In this document: positions 12,201-24,538 of the stretch, piece after piece
How positions within the stretch are numbered: the stretch's first letter is position 1
Layout: each line of letters starts with the position of its first letter
From: Seiridium cupressi
Lineage: Eukaryota > Ascomycota > Sordariomycetes > Amphisphaeriales > Sporocadaceae
Assembly (NCBI GenBank): GCA_036674765.1
Contig: JARVKI010000009.1
Coordinates: 1-64,000, forward strand
Direction: 5' to 3'
Length of the DNA stretch: 64,000 nt
The notes under the pieces: generated by a model
Told to the model about the DNA's origin: nothing
Databases searched by the model: none
Seen by the model: the letters and a program-made list of their open reading frames with translations, nothing else
Translations under genes and position numbers: made by a program

Positions 12201-14457
12201 GAGAAGCACGATTTGGAACGACAAATTGGAGATTTCGGCTTGTACAAATTCTACTTCAGCTCTGTCAATCCGCTCTTGGCAATTTCCTGGCTGGTTCTTG
12301 CGATCGTCTACATCGGGTTCGGCAGAGCTCCTCGTAAGTGTGCTTGGCTTGCAATCTGGAGATTATTAGCTGACTAATTGACGTGATATAGAATTGTGGC
12401 TGCGATTTTGGTCTGAAAATGGAATGAATGAAAACCCTGGTCCCTACTTCGGAGCGTACTTCGGCTTTGCAATATCTTGCGTTATCGCTTCAGCCATGAG
12501 CGTCAGGTATGGGTCTCTCAAACGATACAATGTCGTGATTCCTGCGCTCACCCATAACTAGTTTCTTCATGCTCAAGATTGTGCCTGAGCCTGCCCAGAC
12601 TCTGCACGAGATGTTCTTGCAGACGGTTGTAAAGTAAGCAGCGAGTTCCGATCACTGATTTCAGATTGCCTAATCTCCACTACGAGCAGGGCGCCCCTTT
12701 GGTTCTTTTCGACGACAGATAGTGGAATAACGCTGAACAGGTAAGCTTGGACCGACTCTACTAAGGTCATACCGATTAACGAAGTATTAGATTCAGTCAA
12801 GACATGACTCTCTTCGATAATCGTCTACCAGTAGCTATGTACCACACCATATACGGCATGCATTTGCAATTTCCCTCGATTCGAGAATATGGTTGTTGAC
12901 CAGATTACAGATGTGCTTAGTGTTTTACTTAGCACTGCCCTCATCGCTGTCGGTGCTCAGTATTTCGCAGCGATTATACCAGTCTGTGCAGTGGCGCTGT
13001 ACCTCTTGGCTAAATTTTATCTTCGTACCTCACGACAAATACGACATCTTGATTTAGAGGCCAAGTCTCCACTGTACACTTTGTTTACAGATACCATTGA
13101 TGGTCTGGTCACCATTCGAGCTTTTGGTTGGAAGTCAGCGTTTCTGGAAAATGGCCTCAACTTGCTTGATTCGTCGCAGAAGCCTTATTATCTGCTGTTC
13201 TGTATTCAGCGCTGGCTGAACATTATGCTTGACTTTTTCGTGGCGATAGTGGCTGTTGTTTTAGGTAAGCACAGAACATGAGACTCGTCCCTGGCGCAGG
13301 AAGACTCATGTGCTTTGCTATGTCCTACCCTGGTTTCGTTTGCGTTGAATCTCGAGTACACGACGAAGCTTACTTATTTCCTATGACTAGTCGCGTTTGC
13401 TGTCAATTTTCAGGGAACAACCACGCAAGGAGCACTTGGTGTGGCTCTCATCAACATCATCTCCTTCAACACGGAGCTTACTGAGCTTGTCAACAACTGG
13501 ACAGACCTTGAGACGTCTCTTGGCGCTATTGCTCGTCTCCGATCTTTCTTGCGGGAGACTCCCAGTGAGGATACGAAAAGCGGACTAGCAACACCTCTTC
13601 CGGAAGAATGGCCTAGCACAGGCGCTATCCAGTTCGAAGATGTTTCTGCGGCTTACAAGTGAGCTACATATCCAGATCAGTGTTTCTAATCATCCTAACA
13701 CATCCATAGAGAAGGGACTGATCTAGTTCTTCGCAATATAACGCTACAAATCCAGCCGGGACAGCGTGTAGGTATCTGTGGCCGGACAGGCTGGTAAGTT
13801 CATATATGAAGAAATATCACTTCAAGACCCGTTTCTCATCTCTATTACAGCGGGAAAACGTCCCTTATTCTAAGTCTTCTCGGGCTCCTAGACCTTAAGT
13901 CAGGCTCGATCAAGGTGGACGGTCTCGATCTGTCGACCGCAAATCGGCAACTTACCAGGACGAAAGTCTCGACACTCCCGCAGGATCCCGTGGCGTTACC
14001 CGGTACCGTTCGCCAGAACCTCGTCTCAGGAATCAACTCCATCAGTGACGAGTCCCTCGTCTCTACGCTGAAGAAATTAAACATCTGGAATTTGGTAGAA
14101 GAGGCTGGGGGCTTGGAGAAAGAATTCAGCGAGTTGACACTATCGCGAGGCCAGCAACAGTTGTTTTGCCTTGCGCGAGCACTGCTCCACAAAAGCAAAG
14201 TTTTACTCCTTGACGAGCCGACGAGCAACATTGATCACAAGACAGCCTCGGACATTCAATCACTCATCGAAGAGGAGTTCAAGGGCTGCACGACCCTCGC
14301 CGTGCATAAACTCGAGATGGTGGTCGACTGGGAGGTGGTGATCGTCATGGATGCTGGCGAAGTTGTCGAGGTTGGCAAGCCCAAGGAGCTGATTGAGAAA
14401 AGTGGTTCTCTATTTGCCAGTCTGTGGGACAATAGACACCAAGGTTCCTCAAGCTAG
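9300..14457 (+). CDS. ABCC-type (MRP-like) ABC transporter, 16 exons
   Basis: This encodes a full-length ABC exporter of the multidrug-resistance-associated (ABCC) class, about 1,415 residues, expected in the plasma or vacuolar membrane. Exons: 9300-9488, 9544-10072, 10122-10348, ~10440-10683, 10732-10965, 11016-11725, 11777-11939, 11998-12333, 12392-12506, 12562-12633, 12690-12740, 12791-12830, 12886-13264, 13391-13658, 13710-13793, 13851-14457. The N-terminus is hydrophobic, followed by TMD1. NBD1 has Walker A GPVGSGKST (~residue 609), signature LSGGQK and Walker B ILLLDDVFSALD. TMD2 carries FSQDMTLFDNRLP. NBD2 has Walker A GRTGCGKTS (~1214), signature LSRGQQQ and Walker B VLLLDEPTSNID. NBD1 has Asp, not Glu, after Walker B, as is common in asymmetric ABCC pumps, so NBD2 is probably the main ATPase site. 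The exon 3/4 junction is irregular (see findings). The substrate is unknown. Confidence 0.93.
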
Positions 14458-14744
14458 TCGCACACGAAACTTGTTTGGGGTGTTGGAAAATGAGGTGGTG
14501 AGAGATCTTGTCACCATTTGATTCCAGACAAATTTACTAGTTTTAGTACCAAACCATACGAAGACTCGAAAAGATGTCAATTGATCACCTATAGTCTCTT
14601 GCCACCGAGGCCTCAACACAGTGCAATTGAGGATCGGCCATATCAATGAGTGGGTGTAGTGAGGTCTCTCGACAACGTGAAGTAAAGGCTGCGAAGTGGA
14701 CACGATTTACATCATGTATCTTTGTTCATGTCTAATTTTAAACC
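14458..14744. other. Convergent 3' intergenic region
   Basis: This 287-bp gap lies between the ABC transporter stop (+) and the phosphoesterase stop (-). It must hold both 3' UTRs. No coding signal was seen. Confidence 0.5.
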
Positions 14745-16011
14745 TCACCCTTGTAATTTATAATCCGGCAAATTCTTATCGCCATCGAACACCTTTCCGC
14801 TTCCGTCATATGGCGACTTTTTGAATTCCTCAGCCTGCCACGCCTTTTGGATGCTCTCCAGGATCGGCTGGCCCCCGGCTCCAGTGAGCTTGAGATTCGG
14901 TGGGGGAAGCTCGGTCTCCGGTGTGGTCTCATTATTGAGGATGCCGGTGTATGAAATCGAGTTGTCCACACTAGCTGCATTCTCGGGGTCTTTGTTCACA
15001 TAGCCAGTCGTGTCGGCCACAAATTTGAAGACGTTTGCACCGACGTCATAGCGTCCGAGGTTCGGTAGGTCCCAGTTATTCTCGACTGTCGCAAGGACAG
15101 AATAGTGCGTGTAGAAGTCCTTGTCCTCTGTCCCCTCTTTGCCTTTCGGTATCCCGTTGCCGAGGAGCAGAGAGACGATCTGGTTTGGCTTCTCGTAGTC
15201 CTCTGATTCGTCATACGTTAATTGTATAACGGTGGATTCGGCGAAAGCGCTGTCGGTAATGAGTGGCAATAGAAACTCGTGCGCCCACTTCGTAGCATAT
15301 TCTAATGTAGTGTTGTGGCCGTCGTTTTTCATGTCCGGAGACATCATGATGAACTGTGGAAGGGTTCCTGCGGCAAAGTGCCGCTTGAAGTCTCGGAAGG
15401 ACAACAGCTTCGCCAGTCTCGAGCCGTCTTTGTTGACGCTATCAAATGAGACGAAGTGACTGTTCCACAATATCAGCCCCCTGCTTTCTTGGATGTTGCA
15501 CCAATACTCACTTGTGTTTCCTAACATAGTCCCAGGTACCATCGACAGCATAGCTGCCAGCAGCCATGTAACCAGGTCCTGGGTTGCCTTCAAAATACCC
15601 GCCCCAGCTTATACCCTTGTCCTCAAGCAAATCTACGACGGTGGATACATTCTTGGGTATACGGACAACATCGTCATGGTTGAGGCCGAAGTAGTCGCCC
15701 GCTACGGAGGCAAGGTAGTTGGGTTGACTGGGGTGGGTATGCGCGTAGTACCTCGTCTGCGAGATGCCGTACCGTTTCAGATCGGCGAAATCAGGGTCTT
15801 TGATAACTTTCGCAAAGTCCTGGTGGCAATGATAGGATTAGTGTTTGATTCTTTCATTTCAGCCTGCTTGAGACCTCGAGGCGCATACCTGATTCTCGAG
15901 CCAAATGCTGATGAACCTGTCAAAAGCTTTGCCCGGTACAATCGCAGCCTGTACGATAGCTACCTGGAAGACCAGGTAGCTCGATAAGATGGAAGCAACT
16001 GAACGCCACAT
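14745..16011 (-). CDS. Secreted phosphoesterase / phosphate-repressible-type acid phosphatase
   Basis: The 381-residue protein is spliced from 15889-16011, 15512-15819 and 14745-15459 (introns of 69 and 52 bp). The start at 16011 gives a hydrophobic N-terminus (MWRSVASILSSYLVFQVAIV), a likely signal peptide. Next comes FDRFISIWLENQ and the family block HTHPSQPNYLASVAGDYFG, then GYFEGNPGPGY, TWDYVRKHNHFVSFDS and YDESEDYE. These blocks are typical of the fungal phosphoesterase family (Pfam Phosphoesterase) that includes Aspergillus PhoA-like acid phosphatases, which release phosphate from external organic phosphates. Expression in this family is often induced by phosphate starvation. I saw no perfect CACGTG site upstream, so regulation is unproven here. 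The gene is convergent with the ABC transporter and divergent from the regulator at 16955. Confidence 0.9.
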
Positions 16012-16954
16012 CTTTTGGTCAATTCATGTTGTTCAGGACATTATTTTCACGAATTGGAATTGCCTGCGGAGGGATGAGACAACTAGTCCATCCCTTGCTG
16101 ACTCTTTGATGCCACGCGACGGTTTGAGGGATTCGAGGCTTGGACTTTCATCCCGCCAGCATCAATCGCGGCTATTACGCGCACCTAAGCGCCGATGGGA
16201 TTTGGACAGAATATACCGCCTGCTCTATGAAGAAGCTATGGGGTCATCACCCGAAACGTCACCGGCGATTCCGGGCCATTTCAATCGCCTATTGGTCACC
16301 TGTAGTTCCCTTTACCTTATCGACAAAAGCTTATACTTCGGAAGGCCTACCGGAAATAAAATAATTTATACTGCTCCCACTTTGCGCATGCGATTTGCCA
16401 GAGTGTCTGACTCGCAAAACTGAGCCAGTTTGTGCTTATGAGGCTCATAGGGAGTTGAAGGATTCGTACCTAGCTCTGTAGCCTGCAATGACTAAGACTC
16501 GGAGACAAGACTCGGAGACCGAGCCCCCTTCGGACTCACCAGCAGCAGCAGTGGATGCTTAGGCGCTTGGCTCCAACCTCGTCAATCACTACTTCCAGGG
16601 CCGCTGCGCTGTGGAATGCTTTCCCAAGGTCTTCTCTTTCCTCTTTTGATCTTATCAATCTGATCTTGTGCTACAGATCGACCGAAGTCGGTGACGTAAT
16701 ACGTGGCTGCGTTACCCGTAGGATATAGTGCGGGACCACCGTGTCTCGTGCCTGCATCCATAAAGCTTGTCTTGTCACTCTGGGAGAACAGCGGGAGGAA
16801 CGCGTCGGAAAGCCATTCAGCTCCAATGTTCACTACATGTTACTTAAGGTCCACCGACTAGGGCCTACAGGGACCCCATTTGATCTCGCTGTCCGGATCC
16901 CACTAGTCCGTCTATCTGGCGTGATCCGAAGGCTGACAGTTGCCGGCCGCGACA
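16012..16954. promoter_or_regulatory. Divergent intergenic region, phosphatase / Zn2Cys6 regulator
   Basis: This 943-bp region separates two start codons facing away from each other and must hold both promoters. A perfect 13-bp tandem duplication (aagactcggagac twice) lies at 16494-16519. No recognisable coding exon was found; the small open frames here look accidental. Confidence 0.5.
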
Positions 16955-19729
16955 ATGTCAGACACGGCAGCTGACCAAGACAAGCATACCCAACCCTCTG
17001 AGGACGGCACCCAGGACGATGACGACCATCATGACGAGACCGGCCCCCGGAAGCGCCAAAGGGTGAGGCTCTCCTGTCTAGAGTGTCGCCGCCGCAAGCT
17101 ATCTTGCTCCAGGGACTTGCCATGTGATCGTTGTATCAAATCTGGCACCCCGGAAAGGTGCACGTACGAGTCGCGACCTGGTGGCTCAAGTGTCGGTCCA
17201 CCTTCCTCGACTGTTGGTGCTCCTGGTGCTCCTGGTGCTCCTGGTGCTCCTGGTGCCCCGACTGCCCTCAACATGGGCAGTATGAATTTGCCTGTCGATC
17301 CTACCCGCCCAGGCCTACGGAGGGACCTTGATACCAATGTATTGAAGGACACTGCCAAGGACCACGACCGTATCCGCAAGCTTGAACTGGAGGTCGCGCA
17401 ACTCAGAGCCGCACTGGCCAAACAGACCTCTATAGATGGCACGACGGTGGCAGCAACCCCGTCGACGGCAAAGGATGGCGTTGCTAAAGATAGTCCACTA
17501 GACATTCCCGTGCCATCGTTCCTGCAAAAGAAGAGGCCCGGAGACGGGCTCGACTTCAAGTTCGTCAGAGGCCATAACTTCAAGACTAGATTCTTCGGAC
17601 CTCACAACTCCTGGTCATCCTTCAAGGAGTTGACCGGTCTCACACCGTTCATGAGGGAAACGGCTGAAGAATGGCTTAGGCCGTTGAACATCACCAGAAA
17701 AGACCGCAAGAGAAGAAGAGAGGACCGACAAAAACAATTCGAAGCCCCGGACCTCGATCTCGAGTCATTGATACCACCGAAGGAGGAGACAGACTCACTG
17801 GTCGCTGTCTACTTGGACCAATTCGAGCAATTACACCGTATCGTCCACCTGCCGACTTTCAAGAGGGATTACGAACAGTTCTGGGATACAACTCAGAAGA
17901 GGAATGCTGCATTTACTGCAATGTTACTAGCCATATTGGCCACTTCGAGTTGTATGGACATGCAAACGGGCTCCAAGTTCGTCGGTGTCAAGTCCAACGC
18001 CTTTCAAACGGCCGAAAAGTGGATACAGGCGGTCGAGGTATGGTTCGACAAGCAAAGTCACAAACATAGAAGGATGATACATTACCAGGTTAGTCTTGAC
18101 ACTTACTTGTTCTTTACATTTTATCTTCGCCATAAGTGAGACATTCACGGCGGGTACACGTATTCCGCATTTACCGTTTCATAAATTTGCCATCAAAACA
18201 ACTTACGGGGACGAATTTTTATGCCTCGCAAATTCCTTCTCAAGCGTTCCTATGGACTGAGACTCGGCGACTAACACTGAGTAGATCATGTGTCTGCTAT
18301 ATCTCGCAAAGCGAGCCAATGTCATCAAGAAGAAGAGATATTGGACGAATTCAGGAGCTTTGATCAGGGACGGCATTATAGTCGGCCTTCATAACGATGG
18401 CGATCAAGTTTCTGGCAAGATTACCCCGTACTACCGAGAAATGCGACGGCGAATATGGGCAACCATGGCCGAATTTGATCTTCAAGCATCCTACGATCAA
18501 GGAGTTCCCACACTGCTAAGCCAAATTGCTGTCGACGCCAAAGCTCCGCGGAATATCGACGACGAAGACTTCGATGAGGATACCGAGGAGCTTCCTCCCC
18601 AAAAACCTTCGTCCGAATATACCTACTCGTCATACCAACACCTCAGCAGGCAGAGTCTTCAGACGAGACTGGAGCTCAACAAAGTAATGACAGGCCCGGT
18701 TGCAGACTTGGACTGGGAACGTGTCACACAATATACCGAAATGATTACGAATGAAATCGATGCCCTCCCACCATGGGATAACGAAGAAGTGAACAAGACT
18801 CATGATTCGCGAAAGCCGATACTAGCACTTACGATGCTGCACATCCAGCTGCGGCAATACCTGATTCCGCTCCATCAACCATACTTGAAGCTCAGGCAAC
18901 ACAATTCCAAGTACCAAATAGCCGAATACATCTACTATACAGCTGCCAGAGACATTGTGATGATGCACGATCGTCTATTCCAAAGAGGAATCAGGACGCT
19001 CTATTTTCTGCGGGAAGACATCATTCACGCGGCCACCAGTCTCTGTAGTGTGTCGGTGCATCAACCGAGAGGTGAGAGATACTTTTCTTTTCTCCCCTAA
19101 TCTTTCCCCCTTTTTTATCTTTGAAAACTATTTGGGGGAAAATTACCTGTATTGACTCTCTTCTTATAGAATCCACAAGCTTGATCATGGCAAACTCAGC
19201 TGAGACGCTAAAGCTGATTGAGAAATGTATTACCATCAAAGAGGATCGTGTTCTTCGGTGTGGTAACAATGATCCGTGGGGCTACTCGTCCATGTGCGCA
19301 GCTCTAGGACTTCTTGAAACCCATCTGGGCAACAAGACCTTTGAAAACGCAAAGGCTTCGGCGGCCGAACGCTTCATCAGTCTACACTACAAGCTCCTAG
19401 CCTATCAAATACCGCTTTTCTCCAACAACCAGGATTCAGATGACGTTACCGATAGCGCGCCTCGAAACCAGGAGTCTGTCAACCGGTCCAGGCAGATGCC
19501 GCCCTACGCCGCAGATGGGACGCCGGCCACATCAGTGCAATTGGGCGCAACACCATTCCACCGCGAGGGGCTTCCGCTCTCGATGCCGTGGCTGCTGCCG
19601 CAAACGGACCCGACGCAGAGCCAGACGATGGTCCCGAATCCGGAATTCAACTCGAGTCTGGAACTCATTGGTATGGACCTGAATGATTTGTGGGGCGGCA
19701 GCGATTGGGCGGGGACGGACTTCATGTAG
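16955..19729 (+). CDS. Zn2Cys6 (Gal4-type) transcription factor
   Basis: The 826-residue regulator is spliced from 16955-18088, 18285-19071 and 19170-19729. The ATG at 16955 is preferred because the frame upstream has only non-ATG codons. An acidic start is followed by a basic patch and the binuclear zinc cluster at residues ~41-69 (CLECRRRKLSC, then CDRC, then a Cys after eight residues). After it come five Gly-Ala-Pro units (~88-102) and a heptad-like coiled coil (RIRKLELEVAQLRAALAK, ~150-168), the usual dimerisation element. The rest resembles the fungal-specific regulatory domain, including CLLYLAKRANVIKKKRYW, YYREMRRRIWATMAEFDLQA and WDNEEVN. The C-terminus is rich in Pro, Gln and acidic residues, a possible activation region. 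The first intron is long for this window (196 bp). The target genes are unknown. Confidence 0.92.
17216..17260 (+). repeat. In-frame 9-bp tandem repeat coding for Gly-Ala-Pro units
   Basis: Four identical GGTGCTCCT units and a diverged fifth (GGTGCCCCG) lie inside the regulator gene, between the zinc cluster and the coiled coil. Identical codons in the first four units point to recent slippage. Unit number is likely to vary between strains without breaking the frame. Confidence 0.9.
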
Positions 19730-21562
19730 GGCAACAGGACATTTAGTCCTGCGGGTTATGATCTGGCATGTATATTTCGATCTTGTGATTTAGAGAGTCC
19801 CCACTACGCATTGTATTCATATCTCGGCTCGGTCAAAAGCAAGCGGCAACTCGCCTCTTAGTGGTTTCGGTAATAACACTCAGATGTTTCAACGGGAATC
19901 TTTGTTTATCATGTGATGAAATCTAGTGAAACTCGCTCTCTTGACCTTGGATTCGAAGTGTATTCAAATCATGGAAAATAGGATCCTTGAAAGCCTCGCA
20001 CAGTTTTGCCTCACCTGAGCTGTCGCGTGGTAGATTGGGGGGAAATCATTTCTAGAAGCCGCTTTTGGGCACAATCCAGCCACGCACAGGTGATCATATG
20101 GCCCAACTTGAGATTTCGGATTGAGTGCTTTTGGCCAAAGTCTTTCTTTTAGGAAGCATGAACTGGGTCTGTGGAAGACTCGACCACAACGGTCTTGAAA
20201 ACGTGAATGCCCTTTCGTATCCAGTCAGAACCATTCCATACCGAACCATCCAGGCCATAGCAGCTCGTTTTGTGCCTCTCAACATCTCCAAAAGCGGAGA
20301 AACCCCTTCTCAGCTCGTCGCACTGCCATTTATAGCAAGTTAATCATCCAGGGCCCTAGTTAAAGATCCCTGGACTCGAGGCCCCACTTCGATGGCCTCA
20401 TTGTATATTCGACCGGTCGGTGGAGCAAGTGTGCATTCGAAGTGTTCGACTGTACTACGTGGCCACTTTTATAGCCAGTCCATGTGCCCGTCAGGTTATG
20501 AGATTTCAATTGCTGCGGCAGGCTTCCGTAGATAAGAGTACATATAGACCGATGCTGACGGACTATCCATTGGAGGGTAGCAAGGACCATCAATGGTTGC
20601 CCTAGCCTCGGTTGCAGATCGCCGAGTTCTCTCGGCCAACTCGGTTTCATCCTAGGTTCGAGACAGGAGGCTGGAGATTCCACTTTCGACCTTGTATACA
20701 ATGGGCAAACCAATTCGTTCGATCTGTTGACCAGATGTCCCCTCTCTAATCTTTACTTTACCTGAGTTTCAAGGAGATGGTTAACTCAACTATACGTCTT
20801 ATAACGTTGAAATGCAATTTCCCTGGTATATGAAGAACGAGCCCGATTTATGAACTGTCATAGGGTATACCCCAAATTACGACTTTATTGAGCCACCCCT
20901 CAAGTGGAAGTCCAATCATGCGCGGAAAGCAAACTCTTGACTGGAGCCGCTCTGGGAACCGCTAAAAACAACGTGAGGCCGAGCCCACTAATCCTAGCCC
21001 TGAATAATAGTAAACTAACAAGAGTACTATCCCAAACACTCACTACGTATGACATCCATCAACCGATGACAGACCTACTCTTAGTACGGCCCTGGAACTG
21101 CTCGTGAGAAAATGATGAAATAACGAAATGGTAATTCTCTTTTATGAACATTACACTTTAGTCTTTCCATGTCGTTTAGTTAGCTTCCTACAGTAGTGGG
21201 ACTTCCCCTCCGCCTCCCGCCTGCCGAAGGACCAACGGGCACTAGAGTAGGCCGACTTGGTCTGTGCGTCTGGGGGTAGTCGGGGTTCTTTGCCGTCAAC
21301 CGTCAACCTCGGCTGCCCCGCAATGTCAGAGGGCGATTATGCGGGCGCTGTTCCATAAGTGGGCCGTATCGTCAATGTTGGAGACTGCCACAGCTGAAGG
21401 CTATCCGCGTGACTAGTTATTTAGAGGTGGACCTGCAGCCTCCCCGGATTGTTGCAAGTCTTCCAGAGACATGACAAGTAAAAAGACTTTCGAATTGAGC
21501 TATACTAATAATACCATCATCCTTCTATAGTTCCAATTCATTGACCCCGGCTGTGCCCCAAG
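19730..21562. other. Gene-free interval before the thiolase
   Basis: No exon with a recognisable domain was seen in this ~1.8-kb interval. The longest open frame (20360-20713, -) has no family resemblance and no supporting neighbour exons. It must hold the 3' UTR of the upstream regulator and the thiolase promoter. Confidence 0.5.
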
Positions 21563-22992
21563 ATGCCACCAAAGAAGAGAGCCCCCGTCTACGTCCTCGG
21601 CGTGGGCATGACCAAGTTCATCAAGCCCCGAGGGAAGGTAGACTACACCGAACTTGGTTTCGAGGCTGGCGTCAAGGCCATGCTCGATGCCCAGATCTCT
21701 TACGACGACGTAGAACAGGGCTTCGCATGCTACTGCTATGGTGATTCCACCTGCGGACAGAGAGTCTTCTACCAGTTCGGCATGACACAGATTCCCATTG
21801 TCAATGTCAACAACAACTGCTCGACTGGCTCCACCGGCTTGGCTCTCGCCCGCACCGCGGTTGCACATGGCGGTGCTGACTGTGTTCTTGTGGTCGGCTT
21901 CGAGAAGATGATGCCCGGGAGTCTTCAGAGCTTCTTCAACGATAGGGAAAACCCGACTGGCACGTCGTCCATGATGATGGCGAAAACCAGGGGTATCACC
22001 AACGCCCCCGGAGCTGCACAAATGTTCGGAAATGCCGGACGAGAGTATATTGAGAAGTACGTATAAGTCGAGCTGCGACCTCGAGGACATGTATGCTGAC
22101 TCGCTTTAGATATGGCGCCAAGGCCGAAGATTTCGCAGAGATCGCCAGGATAAACCACGAACACTCTGCCCGCAACCCGTACTCACAATTTCAAGACGTC
22201 TACACTTTGGACCAGGTTCTGAAAGCGCCTGTGATCCATGAGCCACTCACCAAGCTGCAGTGCTGCCCTACCTCAGACGGTGGTGCCGCTGCTGTTCTTG
22301 TATCTCAGGACTTCCTAGATGCACGACCCCATCTCAAAGATCAAGCTATTCTCATCGCGGGCCAAACATTGGCTACCGATGCACCCAGTCTCTTCTCAGA
22401 GAGCTCGATCGATCTAATGGGTTATGAGATGTCTCAATACGCTGCAAAGACGGCAATGGCGGAAGCGGGAGTCAAGCCCGGCGACTTCCAGATTTGCGAG
22501 TTGCATGACTGCTTCTCCACCAACGAGATGATCACTATTGATGCACTTGGTCTCTGCGAGAAGGGCAAAGCGCACGAGATGGTACGAAATGGCGATATCA
22601 CCTACGGCGGTAAGATGGTCATCAACCCGTCTGGTGGTCTCATTTCCAAGGGACACCCGCTGGGCGCAACTGGTATTGCTCAATGTGCCGAGCTTATCTG
22701 GCACCTCAGAGGATGGGCCAACAACAGACATGTGCCACATACCAAGTACGCGCTCCAGCACAACCTCGGACTGGGCGGAGCTGCCGTCGTCACAGTATAC
22801 TGCCGTCCGGACAGAAGCGAAGCGCCCGAGGTTGATTCTGCCACCGTGGGCAAGATCAACAAGCTAGGATATAACCCGGCTGTAGAGGCAAAAGGCTTCA
22901 CCGCTGCCCAGGCGACTGCTGTGCGAAGCAAGGATAGGTCGAGTGCCTGGGCATTACAGGAAACCGAGAAGAAAGTGGAGGCGAGGTTTTAG
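21563..22992 (+). CDS. SCP-x/SCP2-type thiolase (acetyl-CoA acyltransferase family)
   Basis: The 458-residue protein is spliced from 21563-22056 and 22110-22992 (53-bp intron). It belongs to the thiolase superfamily branch related to sterol carrier protein x (lipid-transfer-protein-type thiolases), which cleave or form 3-oxoacyl-CoA esters, typically in peroxisomal beta-oxidation. The nucleophilic cysteine lies in NNNCSTGSTGLALAR (~Cys86). The other family blocks are ELHDCFSTNEM and GGLISKGHPLGATGIAQ, which carries the active-site His, and a C-terminal NLGLGGAAVVTVY. There is no SCP2 sterol-binding domain after the thiolase part. The protein ends in -ARF, which only loosely resembles a PTS1 peroxisomal signal. 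The neighbours are not lipid genes. Confidence 0.93.
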
Positions 22993-24538
22993 AAGTTTGT
23001 GCTGAACGGCGATCATTGTGTGGCTATTCATAGCAATGTAAAATTCCGACCTTGCAATTTGACTGATTTCGTTCACCACCATAGACGACCGCATACTGAC
23101 ATGCCCAGTATGATGTGCGTTTGTTCAGCCGCATGATGCTCGTCAAGGAATATGACAACAACACTAGCAGTTCCAAATGCCTGCCACCAATGTATTAGGC
23201 TGTGCTAAATTGAGAACACGTTCACCAGTCTCTGGCATGTGAACATACATATAGCAATGGACACCGCATGTAGGCGCCTAGGTTAGAGCAAGCATTTGCA
23301 CCAGTTCGAAAAGGTCTTGGCTTTATCCGGTGGACGGTCTGCACCAATGTGGACCACTGAAACCTGGCTGGGGTTTTTGAGGGGGCGCCAGAAGCCCAAG
23401 CGCCTTCTAAAGTTCGATTGAAGCTTCTACAGCGTCGATCAGACGTCCCACCCTTCACCTCAAACTGCCTTTTCCATCTTTGTTTATGCCTGTAGAAGAG
23501 CTGCAGCGCGTCGAGGTGTGTTGTGAGGCGGCTTTGCACAATCGTCAAATGTTCATCCCCGTGCCGAACAGAGAACCACGCAGCCCCATCTATCTGGGAG
23601 TAATTCTCGGAGGTCGTCAGCGACGTCGTCAGATATTACTCTATCACAGACTGCAGCCGTTGACTTGCCGCCGCGCGTTATACCTTCCCAATCGCGGGCC
23701 CTTAGCGATCTGGAATAGAGAGGCCGGCTATTTATCTGCAGGCGGCTCAGCCGGCGAACCATTGGATGCGCTGGCATTCGAGGGACAAAACAGCACACAT
23801 GGTCGCAAACGGCACAAGCCGTTTGGCTGCTCTCCATTCGGGAAATTTCTCCTGGCTTTCCCCATCCAAGGGGGGGCACGAGGACGCATGAATCTCTCCT
23901 CAACGCCGGCGCACATGCGCGACGCAGCTCATTCCCCGGCGTGCTGCCGCTTTCAGCCTTAATACTCGTTCGTCTAAGGCGTGTAATAATAACATGGTAG
24001 GGCAATATGTAAACACGCGCGCGGTCGGATGCCATAATTACGGTTCCCCGGGGCGTTTGATGAACCCTCTCGCTGGGATCTCCCTGCTCAAGGCATGATT
24101 CGCTCCCGGCGACCTCCAGTTTAGCCTCTATTGCCCCGATGCACGGCTTGCGATTGGCAACTCGGCACGAGGGACTGATATTCTCGTGGCTGTTTGGTGG
24201 GCTCTCTTGCGGCCTTCCCGATTCCCTTTGGGCAGGTTGGAAAAATAACTGGCCTGACCCCTGTCCGCGAACTTGTGATTGGCAATGTTGCTTTTGCTCG
24301 CTTTCTAGAAGTCTTCTATATTTCCTCCCGACTTCCCCACACCCGGATGGCTCACCGGGGTTACTCCCTTTCGTTCAATGCCTCTTAATGTCACCTTGTA
24401 CCCTGCTGATCTTGCTTGGCCTTCCGACTGTCTGTTGTTCTCTCCTTGGAGGAAGTGGCACTCGAACTGTTCACAACGCCATGAGCAATTCGACAACGCC
24501 TACGTAACTTATCCCAAGCGTACAACGCCGTCGCGAGC
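22993..24538. other. Gene-free interval before the rhodopsin-like gene
   Basis: This ~1.5-kb interval contains overlapping open frames on both strands at 23480-24035, with no recognisable domain and no consistent splice partners. A small palindrome (aaacggcacaagccgttt) lies near 23807-23824. Otherwise it looks like a long promoter region. Confidence 0.45.

Noticed and set aside
9300..19729. ABC transporter, phosphatase and regulator as part of a secondary-metabolite cluster
   Set aside because: No backbone or tailoring enzyme (PKS, NRPS, terpene synthase, P450, methyltransferase) appears anywhere in the window.
20360..20713. 117-codon minus-strand frame
   Set aside because: Not recognisable and isolated in an intergenic interval.
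23480..24035. Overlapping 160-codon frames on both strands
   Set aside because: They mirror each other in GC-rich sequence, and neither has a family motif.
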